Source: FEN-1219 sp963713355
GTDB taxonomy: Bacteria; Pseudomonadota; Gammaproteobacteria; Steroidobacterales; Rariloculaceae
DNA: 64,000 nt
Assembly (NCBI GenBank): GCA_963713355.1
Contig: CAVQLK010000011.1
Coordinates: forward strand, 310,001-374,000
Direction of reading: 5' to 3'
This document shows positions 46,068 to 53,929 of the stretch, one piece after another (position 1 is the first letter of the stretch; the number at the start of each line of letters is the position of its first letter). The notes under the pieces are model-generated. The model saw only the letters and a program-made list of their open reading frames with translations, was not told where the DNA came from and made no database searches. The position numbers and the translations under genes are program-made.

Positions 46068-47249
46068 ATGTCGAGCGTACGCAGTACGGCACGCGGCATC
46101 AGGCCTATACCATTTGCATTGCCGGACATCGGCCCGGACGAGATCGCAGCGGTAGTCGACACACTTCGATCCGGCTGGATCACATCCGGCCCTAAGGTCC
46201 GTCTATTCGAGGAGAATTTTCAACGTTTCATCGGTGATGGCGTCGAATGTGTCGCAGTGAATTCCGCGACTGCCGGGTTGCACCTGGCGCTCGAGGCGTG
46301 CGGAGTTCAATCGGGCGACGAAGTGATAGTTCCAACTCACACGTTTGCCGCGACTGCCGAGGTGGTCCGGTATATTGGCGGCGATGTCGCTTTCGCGGAC
46401 ATCGATCCCGGCACCTACTGCATCGATCCACGTTCGATCGAACGTTGCATCACGGCACGGACGCGCGCGATCATTCCGGTGCATTTCGGCGGCCTCGTAT
46501 CCGAAATGGACGCGATCCTGAAGCTTGCAGAGCGGTTCGACCTCGCGGTCATCGAGGACGCGGCGCATGCGTTCTCCTCCAGATACCTGAACAAGCCTGT
46601 CGGCACGCTCGCCAGCGACGCGACCGTGTTCAGCTTTCACGCAACGAAATCGCTGACAACCGGCGAAGGCGGCATGCTCGTAACCAAGGACCATGCCATA
46701 GCGCAGCGGGCGCGCCTGATGCGCACGCATGGAATCGATCGCGACGCGTTCAGCCGTACGACAGCGCCGAATCCTAGTTGGCGCTACGAGGTTATTGCAC
46801 CGGGTTTCAAGTACAACATGACAGACATTGCGGCGGCGATAGGAATTTCGCAGCTAGCGAGAACGCGCCGTTTGTTGGAACGGCGAAGTGCGCTCGCGCG
46901 GCGCTACCACAAAGGCCTTAGCGACCTACCCCTCATTCTGCCACCGACGGCTCCCGAGGGCTCGACGCATTCTTGGCATCTATACGTCGTACAGCTCACG
47001 GAAAAAGCGCCGCTCGCTAGAGACGAAGTATTGCGCGTCCTATACGACGAAGGTATCGAGTGCAACGTCCACTACATTCCGCTGCACATGCAGCCGTATT
47101 GGCGCGATCGCTACAACTTATTGCCCGAGCAATTCCCGAATTCGCAGCGGTTGGCGCAGCGCTCGTTCAGCCTGCCGCTGTACACGACGATGACCGACGC
47201 GGATCAAAATCGCGTCATACACGCGCTTCGAAGGATACTGCGTACGTGA
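46068..47249 (+). CDS. DegT/DnrJ/EryC1/StrS family sugar aminotransferase
   Basis: The 393-residue PLP enzyme has SGWITSGPKVRLFEENF, NSATAGLHLALEACGV, EDAAHAFSS (PLP-binding Asp), and the lysine of the Schiff base in FSFHATKSLTTGEGGM, followed by GFKYNMTDIAAAIGISQL and VHYIPLHMQPYW. Such enzymes transaminate 4-keto-6-deoxy-HexNAc nucleotides (PglE, PseC, ArnB types). With the WbpM-like enzyme it could make a 4-amino sugar. Strong GGGGG ribosome site. Its stop overlaps the sugar transferase GTG. Confidence 0.92.
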   Translation: MSSVRSTARGIRPIPFALPDIGPDEIAAVVDTLRSGWITSGPKVRLFEENFQRFIGDGVECVAVNSATAGLHLALEACGVQSGDEVIVPTHTFAATAEVVRYIGGDVAFADIDPGTYCIDPRSIERCITARTRAIIPVHFGGLVSEMDAILKLAERFDLAVIEDAAHAFSSRYLNKPVGTLASDATVFSFHATKSLTTGEGGMLVTKDHAIAQRARLMRTHGIDRDAFSRTTAPNPSWRYEVIAPGFKYNMTDIAAAIGISQLARTRRLLERRSALARRYHKGLSDLPLILPPTAPEGSTHSWHLYVVQLTEKAPLARDEVLRVLYDEGIECNVHYIPLHMQPYWRDRYNLLPEQFPNSQRLAQRSFSLPLYTTMTDADQNRVIHALRRILRT

Positions 47250-47848
47250 CGAAGCGCTTCGTCGACCTAGCGATCGCCACGCTCGGACTCATACTTCTTT
47301 CGCCGGTATTCGCGGCCATCGCGCTCGGCGTCAAGTTGACGTCGACCGGACCTGTGTTTTTCAGGCAGGAACGAATCGGCCTTGGAGGGCGACCTTTCAC
47401 CCTCTACAAGTTCCGTTCCATGGTCGTCGACGCTGAGAGGCGTGGGCTACAGCTCACAGTGGGGAACGATCCACGCATAACGGCGCTGGGAAGATATTTG
47501 CGCAGGACGAAGCTCGATGAGCTCCCTCAGCTCGTCAACATCGTGCTTGGCAACATGAGCCTCGTCGGTCCTCGTCCAGAGGTTGCGAAGTACGTTGAGC
47601 TCTATCCAGCGGAGATTCGCGAGCGCGTCTTATCGGTTCGGCCCGGCTTGACCGATCAGGCAGTCGTCACTTTGGACGAGGAGCGGATGTTGGCGAACGC
47701 GGCCGACCCCGAATGGACTTACGTGAATCGAATTTTGCCGCCCAAGCTTGCGTTATACGAGCAATACGTCGCGACGCACGGCCTGGCCGTCGATTTCACG
47801 ATCATCGTTAGAACCCTGATGCACATCACGATCCGCAGCAGCAGGTGA
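47246..47848 (+). CDS. PglC-like initiating sugar transferase (phosphoglycosyl transferase)
   Basis: The 200-residue monotopic enzyme has one N-terminal re-entrant helix (LAIATLGLILLSPVFAAIALGV), then STGPVFFRQERIGLGG, FTLYKFRSMVVDAE, LRRTKLDELPQLVNIVLGNMSLVGPRPE, all hallmarks of the bacterial sugar transferase family. The short form without extra N-terminal helices is the PglC type that uses bacillosamine-like diamino sugars. GTG 47246 overlaps the aminotransferase stop, so enzyme and substrate maker are coupled. It starts a lipid-linked repeat unit. Confidence 0.93.
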   Translation: MTKRFVDLAIATLGLILLSPVFAAIALGVKLTSTGPVFFRQERIGLGGRPFTLYKFRSMVVDAERRGLQLTVGNDPRITALGRYLRRTKLDELPQLVNIVLGNMSLVGPRPEVAKYVELYPAEIRERVLSVRPGLTDQAVVTLDEERMLANAADPEWTYVNRILPPKLALYEQYVATHGLAVDFTIIVRTLMHITIRSSR

Positions 47849-47908
47849 CCGCCACATGGAGCGAGCGTACCCGGCTATGAACTAGTGCGTCGCCGCTAGC
47901 TCGCTTCG

Positions 47909-48778
47909 TCAGACGCGGAGCGCCGAAAACGCCTCTGCGAGCCCCTTCCGCCAGTCTATTGTTACCCCTAAGGCGCGTTCGAGCTCGACGCTCGGATTGA
48001 GGACCGCGCTCCCCGGCCGTCGAGCGGCCGTCGGATACTCCGCAGCCGTGATTGGCCGCACAGGTACGCGCCTAGGGATGATCCTCCGAACGAACGCCTG
48101 CTCGACGACCATCTCCGCAAATTCAAACCGGCTCACGACCGGTCCACCGACGGCATGGTACATGCCGAAGGGCAACCGGTTCTCGATGCCCGGTCCGCGC
48201 ACGATTGCGGCGATCACTGCCGCGAGGTCGCCGGCATACGTCGGGCGACCGCGCTGATCAGCCACGACTCGGAGCTCGTCCCGCGTTGCCGCAAAGCGCA
48301 GCATGGTCTTGACGAAGTTCTCGCCGTGTTCGCTGAAGACCCAGCTCGCGCGAAGGATCCAGCTCTTCTTGCACAGCGCCCGCGTCGCGAGCTCGCCGGC
48401 GAGCTTCGTTGCTCCGTAGACGCTGAGCGGCCGGGCGGCATCGTCTTCGGTGTATTCAGACGTCTTGCTTCCGTCGAACACGTAGTCCGTCGAGACGTGC
48501 ACGAAGGCGACGCCGAGGGCAGTCGCCGCCTGCGCGGTCGCCGCGACGCTTTCGGCATTCATGCGCCACGCGATAACGGGCTCCGACTCTGCCTTGTCGA
48601 CGGCCGTATAGCCTGCGGCGTTGACGATCGCGCTGGGCTTCAGGGCCTCGATCGCGGCGGCGACGCGCGCCGGGTCGGCGAGATCGAGTGCGTCCCTGCC
48701 GCAGAACCTCGCATCCGGCAGCAACGCCTTCAGATGTGTGGCCAACTGGCCGGAAGACCCGAGCACAAGGACCGTCAT
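47909..48778 (-). CDS. rmlD: dTDP-4-dehydrorhamnose reductase
   Basis: The 289-residue SDR has VLVLGSSGQLATHLK, VNAAGYTAVDKAE, HVSTDYVFDG and the YGATKLAGE pair, the RmlD signature set. It completes dTDP-L-rhamnose. ATG 48778 overlaps the rmlC stop. The gene is the last of rmlB-A-C-D. Confidence 0.95.
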   Translation of the reverse strand: MTVLVLGSSGQLATHLKALLPDARFCGRDALDLADPARVAAAIEALKPSAIVNAAGYTAVDKAESEPVIAWRMNAESVAATAQAATALGVAFVHVSTDYVFDGSKTSEYTEDDAARPLSVYGATKLAGELATRALCKKSWILRASWVFSEHGENFVKTMLRFAATRDELRVVADQRGRPTYAGDLAAVIAAIVRGPGIENRLPFGMYHAVGGPVVSRFEFAEMVVEQAFVRRIIPRRVPVRPITAAEYPTAARRPGSAVLNPSVELERALGVTIDWRKGLAEAFSALRV

Positions 48779-49317
48779 GCGCTCGAGGTTAGCTCGGCGA
48801 GCGTCGGCAGCCGCTGGTCCCTCTGCGACAGCGTTGGATCCTCGATCGGCCACGCGATGTCGAGGTCAGGGTCGTTCCATATCACGCCGATCTCCGAGCC
48901 CGGGTCGTAATAGTCGGTGCACTTGTACGCGAAGTCGGCAACGTCCGACACGACGGCGAATCCGTGCGCATACCCGGGCGGGATCCAAAGCTGGCGGTGG
49001 TTCGTGTCCGACAACGTGACGCCGACCCAGCGGCCGAATGTCGGTGACCGTGGATCGATGTCCGCGGCAACGTCGAAGATTTCGCCGCGCGCCGCGCGCG
49101 TGAGTCTGCCTTGCGGCTGCTGTTTCTGGAAGTGCAGGCCCCGCAACACGCCGCGGCGCGATCGCGACTGATTGTCCTGCACGAATGCGAGCGAGATGCC
49201 GGCGCGAGTCCGATAGCGTTCCGCTTGAAATGTTTCGAGAAAGAAACCTCGCTCATCCTCCAAGACCTTCGGCTCGATGATCAGCACGCCGGCGAGCGCG
49301 GTCTCGATGACCTTCAC
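48775..49317 (-). CDS. rmlC: dTDP-4-dehydrorhamnose 3,5-epimerase
   Basis: A 180-residue cupin with EDERGFFLETFQAERY, RGVLRGLHFQKQQPQG (catalytic His), FDVAADIDPRSPTFGRW and WIPPGYAHGFAV. It epimerises C3 and C5 of dTDP-4-keto-6-deoxyglucose. GTG 49317 overlaps the rmlA stop (GTGA); the longer open frame only repeats rmlA-antisense sequence. Confidence 0.95.
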   Translation of the reverse strand: MKVIETALAGVLIIEPKVLEDERGFFLETFQAERYRTRAGISLAFVQDNQSRSRRGVLRGLHFQKQQPQGRLTRAARGEIFDVAADIDPRSPTFGRWVGVTLSDTNHRQLWIPPGYAHGFAVVSDVADFAYKCTDYYDPGSEIGVIWNDPDLDIAWPIEDPTLSQRDQRLPTLAELTSSA

Positions 49318-50189
49318 GCGCCCTGCTCCAGCAGGCCGAGCAGGTAGTCGCCGTAGCCGCTTTTCTTGAGCCGATCGGCGAGGCGCTCCAGCGCGGCGGA
49401 GTCGATCCAGCCCAGGCGCCACGCGATCTCCTCGGGACAGCCGACCTTGAGCCCTTGCCGCTTCTCGATCGTCTGGATGAAATGGGCCGCTTCGAGAAGC
49501 GAGTCATGCGTGCCCGTGTCGAGCCACGCGGTGCCTCTTGCCATTCGTTGCACGTCCAGCCGGCCCTGCGCGAGGTAGCGGTTGTTGACGTCGGTGATCT
49601 CGAGCTCGCCGCGCGCGGACGGTTTCAGCGACTTCGCAATCTCGACGACATCCGCATCGTAGAAATAGAGGCCGGCGACGGCATGGCGGCTCTTCGGTCT
49701 CGCGGGCTTCTCTTCGATCGAGATTGCGCGGCCGGTCTCATCGAAGCTCACGACTCCGAAGGCTTCGGGTGACGAGACGCGATACGCGAAAATCGTGGCG
49801 CCCTGCGTCGCGCGGCTCGCTTCTTGGAGGAGGCCTGTGAAGCCGCTGCCGAAGAACAGGTTGTCGCCGAGAATCAACGTGCTTGGCTCGTGGCTCACGA
49901 AGCGCTCGCCGATGAGGAAAGCTTGCGCGATTCCTTCGGGCTTCGGTTGCACGGCGTACTGGATGCTCATTCCCCACTGGCTGCCGTCGTTCAAGAGTTG
50001 CTCGAACCGCGGTATGTCCTGCGGCGTGGAGATCACGAGCACGTCACGAATGCCGGCGAGCATCAGCGTCGACAGCGGGTAATAGATCATCGGTTTGTCG
50101 TAGATCGGCAGCAGCTGCTTGCACACTCCGATCGTAGCCGGATAAAGCCGCGTCCCGGCGCCGCCGGCGAGGACGATTCCGCGCCTCAT
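49314..50189 (-). CDS. rmlA: glucose-1-phosphate thymidylyltransferase
   Basis: The 291-residue enzyme begins MRRGIVLAGGAGTRLYPAT and shows KQLLPIYDKPMIYYPLS, LILGDNLFFG (metal-binding Asp), EEKPARPKS and GTAWLDTGTHDSLLEA. It forms dTDP-glucose. ATG 50189 overlaps the rmlB stop (ATGA). Confidence 0.96.
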   Translation of the reverse strand: MRRGIVLAGGAGTRLYPATIGVCKQLLPIYDKPMIYYPLSTLMLAGIRDVLVISTPQDIPRFEQLLNDGSQWGMSIQYAVQPKPEGIAQAFLIGERFVSHEPSTLILGDNLFFGSGFTGLLQEASRATQGATIFAYRVSSPEAFGVVSFDETGRAISIEEKPARPKSRHAVAGLYFYDADVVEIAKSLKPSARGELEITDVNNRYLAQGRLDVQRMARGTAWLDTGTHDSLLEAAHFIQTIEKRQGLKVGCPEEIAWRLGWIDSAALERLADRLKKSGYGDYLLGLLEQGA

Positions 50190-51250
50190 GACACCGTGCC
50201 TGTGCCGATCCTGGCGAGCCGATAGCTGCCGTCGAGCACGCGTTGCCACCAGTCGCGATTCTCGAGATACCAAGTCACGGTTTTGGCCAAGCCGGTCTCG
50301 AACGTCTCGGCGGGTTTCCAGCCGAGCTCTCGTTCGATCTTGCCCGCATTGATCGCGTAGCGCGAGTCATGGCCCGGTCGATCGGCCACGTGAGTGATCA
50401 GGTCTTCATATCTAGGTCCTGACGTCGGCGGAACGTGTCGCTGCAGCAGCGTGCAGATCGTGCGAACGACGTCGATGTTGCGGCGCTCGTTGCGGCCGCC
50501 GACGTTGTACGTCTCGCCGATGCGACCGCGGGTCAGAACCGTCCAAAGCGCTCGGGCGTGGTCCTCGACGTAGAGCCAATCGCGAATCTGATGGCCGTCG
50601 CCGTAGACGGGTAGGGGCTTCCCCGCCAGGGCGTTGAGAATCATGTGAGGGATGAGTTTCTCCGGGAACTGGTACGGCCCGTAGTTGTTCGAGCAGTTCG
50701 TGATCAACACTGGCAGCTCGTAGGTGCGGCCCCACGCGCGCACGAGATGGTCCGAAGCGGCCTTCGTCGCAGCATACGGAGAGCTGGGGGCGTAGGCGGT
50801 CGTCTCGGAGAAGGGCTCGTCATCGGCGGCCAGGTCGCCGAACACCTCGTCGGTCGAGACATGCAGGAAACGAAATGGCGCCTGTCGCTCCCCGGTCAAC
50901 GTGCTCCAGTACTCGGTCGCCGCCTGGAGCAGCCTGCCCGTGCCGACGACGTTGGTTTGGAAGAACGCTTCGGGCCCGTCGATCGAGCGGTCGACGTGGC
51001 TCTCGGCTGCGAGGTGCATGACCGCGTCGGGCTTGTGCCGCCGGAAGATCTGCGTCAGGCGCTTCTTATCGCAGATATCGGCCTTCTCGAACGCATAACG
51101 CTCGGACGCCGTTGCATCGGCGAGCGACTCGAGATTGCCGGCATATGTCAGGTTGTCCACGTTCACGACATGGGCCGCCGTTTGGCCGATCAGATGGCGG
51201 ATCGTCGCGGAACCGATGAAGCCCGCTCCACCGGTGACGAGAATTTTCAC
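50186..51250 (-). CDS. rmlB: dTDP-glucose 4,6-dehydratase
   Basis: The 354-residue SDR has VTGGAGFIGSATIRHL, HLAAESHVDRSIDGP, HVSTDEVFGDL (catalytic Asp-Glu) and the YAATKAASD pair, then NCSNNYGPYQFPEKLIP, the RmlB signature. GTG 51250 starts the canonical VKILVTGGAG; the open frame extends to 51667 across unrelated sequence. First gene of rmlBACD, all four overlapping by 4 bases. Confidence 0.96.
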   Translation of the reverse strand: MKILVTGGAGFIGSATIRHLIGQTAAHVVNVDNLTYAGNLESLADATASERYAFEKADICDKKRLTQIFRRHKPDAVMHLAAESHVDRSIDGPEAFFQTNVVGTGRLLQAATEYWSTLTGERQAPFRFLHVSTDEVFGDLAADDEPFSETTAYAPSSPYAATKAASDHLVRAWGRTYELPVLITNCSNNYGPYQFPEKLIPHMILNALAGKPLPVYGDGHQIRDWLYVEDHARALWTVLTRGRIGETYNVGGRNERRNIDVVRTICTLLQRHVPPTSGPRYEDLITHVADRPGHDSRYAINAGKIERELGWKPAETFETGLAKTVTWYLENRDWWQRVLDGSYRLARIGTGTVS

Positions 51251-51397
51251 GACTTGCGTCCTGGCGCAGGGCCTTAGCTGCGGGATTCTATTGGAGTTTG
51301 GCGGGGAAAGCCCGGGGCGCCTCCGTCTGTGAACGAGAGCGTGGCCGGCCGCGGCCGTTCCGTGGAGAATAGGCTGCCGTCCGAGCCAAGGGCCCCA

Positions 51398-51577
51398 GTG
51401 AGCGCTCCTCTCCAAATCGATCTCATCGCCGCCGCCCGCCCGAACTTCATGAAGATCGCGCCTCTCTACCACGCGCTGAAGGCGTCGTGCACGATTCCGT
51501 CGTGGGACGGGAGGACGGCGCAACGCGCTGTCGCGAGCTTGAGACGCCGTGCCATCGTGGCCTCCGAACGAGCATGA
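51398..51577 (+). pseudogene. 5' remnant of UDP-GlcNAc 2-epimerase (wecB)
   Basis: The frame contains IDLIAAARPNFMKIAPLYHA, the near-invariant N-terminus of WecB-type epimerases (about 370 residues when intact). Similarity stops after LKAS at about 51487; unrelated residues follow to a stop at 51577. Only about 28 family residues remain. The end overlaps the manC start. Together with the deleted TviB-type dehydrogenase it suggests loss of a ManNAc/uronate pathway. Confidence 0.75.
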
Positions 51578-52662
51578 ATACCGTCGCACGGCCCTCGGTC
51601 GTTCCGGTGATCCTGTCGGGCGGATCCGGCACGCGGCTCTGGCCCCTCTCCGGCGAGTCGCAGCCAAAGCAGTTCTTGTCGCTGATCACCGACCGCAGCC
51701 TGTTTCAGGACACGTTGCTTCGCGTGGCGAATCTCGATCGACCCGCGGCGGCGGCCATTATCGTCTGCAATGAAGCCCACCGCTTTCTCGTCGCCGAGCA
51801 ATCACGTGATATCGGCACCGTCCCCGAAGCCATCATTCTCGAGCCCAAGGGGCGCAACACGGCGCCGGCCTTGGCGGTAGCGGCGCTGCGGGCCCAGGAT
51901 GCGGCCAGCCGCCGCGGCGATGCTGCGGATCCGCTGCTGCTCGTTCTGCCGGCGGATCACGTGATCCAGGATGTCCGGGCCTTTGCAGCGGCGGTCGAGG
52001 CCGCCGCGGATGCCGCAGCGGCCGGCCGCTTGGTTGCGTTCGGCGTCGTGCCAGCTCGCCCCGAGACCGGCTTCGGCTATATCTTGCGCGGTGCTGCGCA
52101 TGGGGGTTGGTACAGCGTCGAGCAGTTCGTCGAAAAGCCTGATCGCGTAACGGCCGAGCGCTACCTGGCCTCGGGCCGCTACCTCTGGAACAGCGGCATG
52201 TTCGTCGTATCGGCCGGCGTTTACCTGCGCGAGCTCGAGCGCTACGCGCCGGCGATCATGGGCGCAATCCGGCGCGCGTTCGATGAAGCGACGAGCGACC
52301 CGGATTTTCTGCGGCTTGGTTCCGCGTTCGCCGAGTGTCCTTCCGATTCGATCGACTATGCAGTGATGGAAAAAACCGACTGCGCCGCCGTCGTGCCGCT
52401 CGACGCCGCTTGGAGCGACGTCGGCTCGTGGGAGGCACTGCACGAAGTGCTGGCCAAGGATCCGAACGGCAACGTGCTACAGGGCGATGTGGTCGCCGAA
52501 GATTGTCGCGGCAGTCTCATCAGCGCACGCGGCCGGATCGTCGCGGCTCTCGGAGTTACGGATGTCGTCATCGTCGCGACGGAAGACGCCGTCTTAGTCG
52601 CGAAACGCGAATATTCGCAGCACGTGAAACGCATCGTGGAGCGAATCCAGTCACGCACGTGA
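51574..52662 (+). CDS. manC: mannose-1-phosphate guanylyltransferase, single-domain
   Basis: The 362-residue protein has PVILSGGSGTRLWPLS, QPKQFLSL, LEPKGRNTAPALAVAAL, LVLPADHVI, VEKPD and WNSGMFV, all ManC nucleotidyltransferase features. It makes GDP-mannose for gmd and mannosyltransferases. The usual bifunctional enzyme is about 480 residues with a C-terminal phosphomannose isomerase cupin (HRPWG motif), absent here. It ends in a 35-base tandem duplication carrying the stop codon, so a once longer protein may have been cut short; single-domain ManC also exists. Confidence 0.92.
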   Translation: MNTVARPSVVPVILSGGSGTRLWPLSGESQPKQFLSLITDRSLFQDTLLRVANLDRPAAAAIIVCNEAHRFLVAEQSRDIGTVPEAIILEPKGRNTAPALAVAALRAQDAASRRGDAADPLLLVLPADHVIQDVRAFAAAVEAAADAAAAGRLVAFGVVPARPETGFGYILRGAAHGGWYSVEQFVEKPDRVTAERYLASGRYLWNSGMFVVSAGVYLRELERYAPAIMGAIRRAFDEATSDPDFLRLGSAFAECPSDSIDYAVMEKTDCAAVVPLDAAWSDVGSWEALHEVLAKDPNGNVLQGDVVAEDCRGSLISARGRIVAALGVTDVVIVATEDAVLVAKREYSQHVKRIVERIQSRT

Positions 52663-52690
52663 AACGCATCGTGGAGCGAATCCAGTCACG
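52621..52690 (+). repeat. 35-bp perfect tandem duplication at the manC 3' end
   Basis: Two identical 35-base units lie at 52621-52655 and 52656-52690, followed by the first eight bases of a third. The first copy ends manC (VKRIVERIQSRT, stop at 52660-52662). Because 35 is not a multiple of 3, the second copy repeats the same residues in another frame. Confidence 0.95.
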
Positions 52691-52777
52691 CACGTGAACT
52701 GCAGCTCGTAACGCGTCTCTCTACCGCGACAGTTTGCGACACGCGAAACGCGTGCGCACAATTCGATCCGCGGTCAC

Positions 52778-52846
52778 GCGCCAACCCGGAAGCAAGCGCG
52801 CAAGGCCACCGGCCAAGCACGCGTTTTCATCAGGAGCGGGTTGCGC
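52778..52846 (+). ncRNA. diverged cyclic-di-GMP-I (GEMM-like) riboswitch candidate
   Basis: The segment follows the GEMM order: AACCC on the 5' side, GCGCAAGGCCACCGG (consensus ACGCAAAGCCxCCGG), a short stem-loop, CATCAGGAG (consensus ATGACAG) and CGGGTTGCGC. The outer stem 52778-52788 with 52837-52846 pairs fully apart from one bulged C. The only ribosome site (AGGAG, 52832-52836) lies beside that stem and ATG 52847 directly follows it, so ligand-dependent folding could gate translation. Several core bases differ from consensus, so binding is uncertain. Confidence 0.45.
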
Positions 52847-53596
52847 ATGATACGGTCATCGGATCGCGGGAAAGTATTGTCCTTGGGTTGTCGAAGGCGC
52901 GTGCACATCGCCGGTGTGCTCTGCGCAGCAATCCTCATCGCGGCGTGTGGGGGTGGGTCGCCGGGCGCCGTCGGCACCGCGTCCAATGGCGGTGTTCCCG
53001 CATCTGCAGTGCCGCCGGATCCTTCGGACAATGCAGCGCCGCCGGATCCTTCGGACAACGGTGCGCCGCTGATCTCGGGCCGCTCGGCCGACGAGGTCAC
53101 GGCCGGGTCCGCGTACAGCTTTTCGCCCGCGGCACACGACCCCGAAGGGAGCTCGCTGGGTTTCTTCATCGAGAATCGGCCGCCGTGGGCGGCCTTCGAT
53201 GCATCGACGGGTCGCCTGATCGGCACACCCGGCGTCGCCGACGTCGGCACGTACCGCGATATCACGATCGGCGTGTCGGACGGAAGGAGCCGCGTCCCGC
53301 TCACGCCGTTCACCCTACGAGTCGTCGGCACGGCCACGGGCTCGTTCATGGTGAGCTGGCTTCCGCCGACCGAGCGTTCGGACGGCTCCGTGCTCACCGG
53401 TCTCGCGGGCTACAAGGTCTATTGGGGCACGGCGCCCGGCGACTACCCGAACACGGTGACGATCCGGAATCCCGGCGTGGCATCGTATGTCATCGATGAC
53501 CTGCCGCCCGGCACGTACTACGTCGTCATGACCGCCTTCGACGTCCACGGCGCCGAGAGCGATTTCTCGAACGTCGTCGCGAAGAGCGCCTCGTAG
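52847..53596 (+). CDS. surface lipoprotein with Ig-like and fibronectin type III domains
   Basis: The 249-residue protein has a lipobox (ILIAAC, Cys near residue 35), a low-complexity linker, an Ig-like domain (about 75-160; FDASTGRLIGTPGVADVGTY) and a fibronectin type III domain (WLPPTERSDGSVLTGLAGY, NPGVASYVIDDLPPGTYYVV). It would be exposed at the outer membrane. Paralogues lie at 61992-62697 (riboswitch-linked) and 3901-4250 (decayed). ATG 52847 is chosen over TTG 52841. Function unknown; matrix or adhesin role is inferred. Confidence 0.8.
   Translation: MIRSSDRGKVLSLGCRRRVHIAGVLCAAILIAACGGGSPGAVGTASNGGVPASAVPPDPSDNAAPPDPSDNGAPLISGRSADEVTAGSAYSFSPAAHDPEGSSLGFFIENRPPWAAFDASTGRLIGTPGVADVGTYRDITIGVSDGRSRVPLTPFTLRVVGTATGSFMVSWLPPTERSDGSVLTGLAGYKVYWGTAPGDYPNTVTIRNPGVASYVIDDLPPGTYYVVMTAFDVHGAESDFSNVVAKSAS
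53009..53062 (+). repeat. two 27-bp tandem units in the lipoprotein linker
   Basis: Units 53009-53035 and 53036-53062 differ at a few positions and encode xPPDPSDNx twice. They extend the flexible linker after the lipidated Cys. Confidence 0.85.
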
Positions 53597-53597
53597 C

Positions 53598-53625
53598 ACC
53601 GCGATCCCGCGGAGACAATCGCGGT
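53598..53625 (+). terminator. hairpin after the lipoprotein gene
   Basis: An 8-bp perfect stem (ACCGCGAT / ATCGCGGT) with a 12-base loop starts two bases after the stop codon. No T-run follows. Confidence 0.4.
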
Positions 53626-53690
53626 ACTCATGATCTCGGGTGGCCGGGGCGCGCGGCGCGAAACGCCGGCCGCGGCCGTTGAGGAGAGGA

Positions 53691-53765
53691 TGGTGGGCGA
53701 TACTGGGATTGAACCAGTGGCCTCTCCCGTGTGAAGGGAGCGCTCTCCCGCTGAGCTAATCGCCC
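53691..53765 (-). tRNA. tRNA-Val (anticodon CAC)
   Basis: On the minus strand: acceptor GGGCGAT/ATCGCCC, discriminator A, encoded CCA at 53691-53693. The anticodon stem CTCCC/GGGAG holds loop TTCACAC, giving CAC. The T loop is GGTTCAATCC. 75 nt. It sits between the lipoprotein gene and ugd. Confidence 0.95.
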
Positions 53766-53808
53766 GTGATGGCTATTGTGAAGTGGGGGCGCTGCGGGTG
53801 GCAAGCGT

Positions 53809-53834
53809 GGGGACGGATTTATAGATCCGTCCCC
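53809..53834. repeat. 10-bp perfect palindromic hairpin
   Basis: GGGGACGGAT and ATCCGTCCCC flank a TTATAG loop. No T-run on either strand. The shape resembles REP-type intergenic palindromes of Gammaproteobacteria, but only one copy was noticed in this window. Confidence 0.6.
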
Positions 53835-53929
53835 GGCGCCCGGTTCCGCGGCCGCCGTGAGGAGATTCCTGGCCCGGCGGCCGCCGTGTAGTATCCTCAC
53901 GGCGTTTTTCAATCCACCGCAGGAATCTG

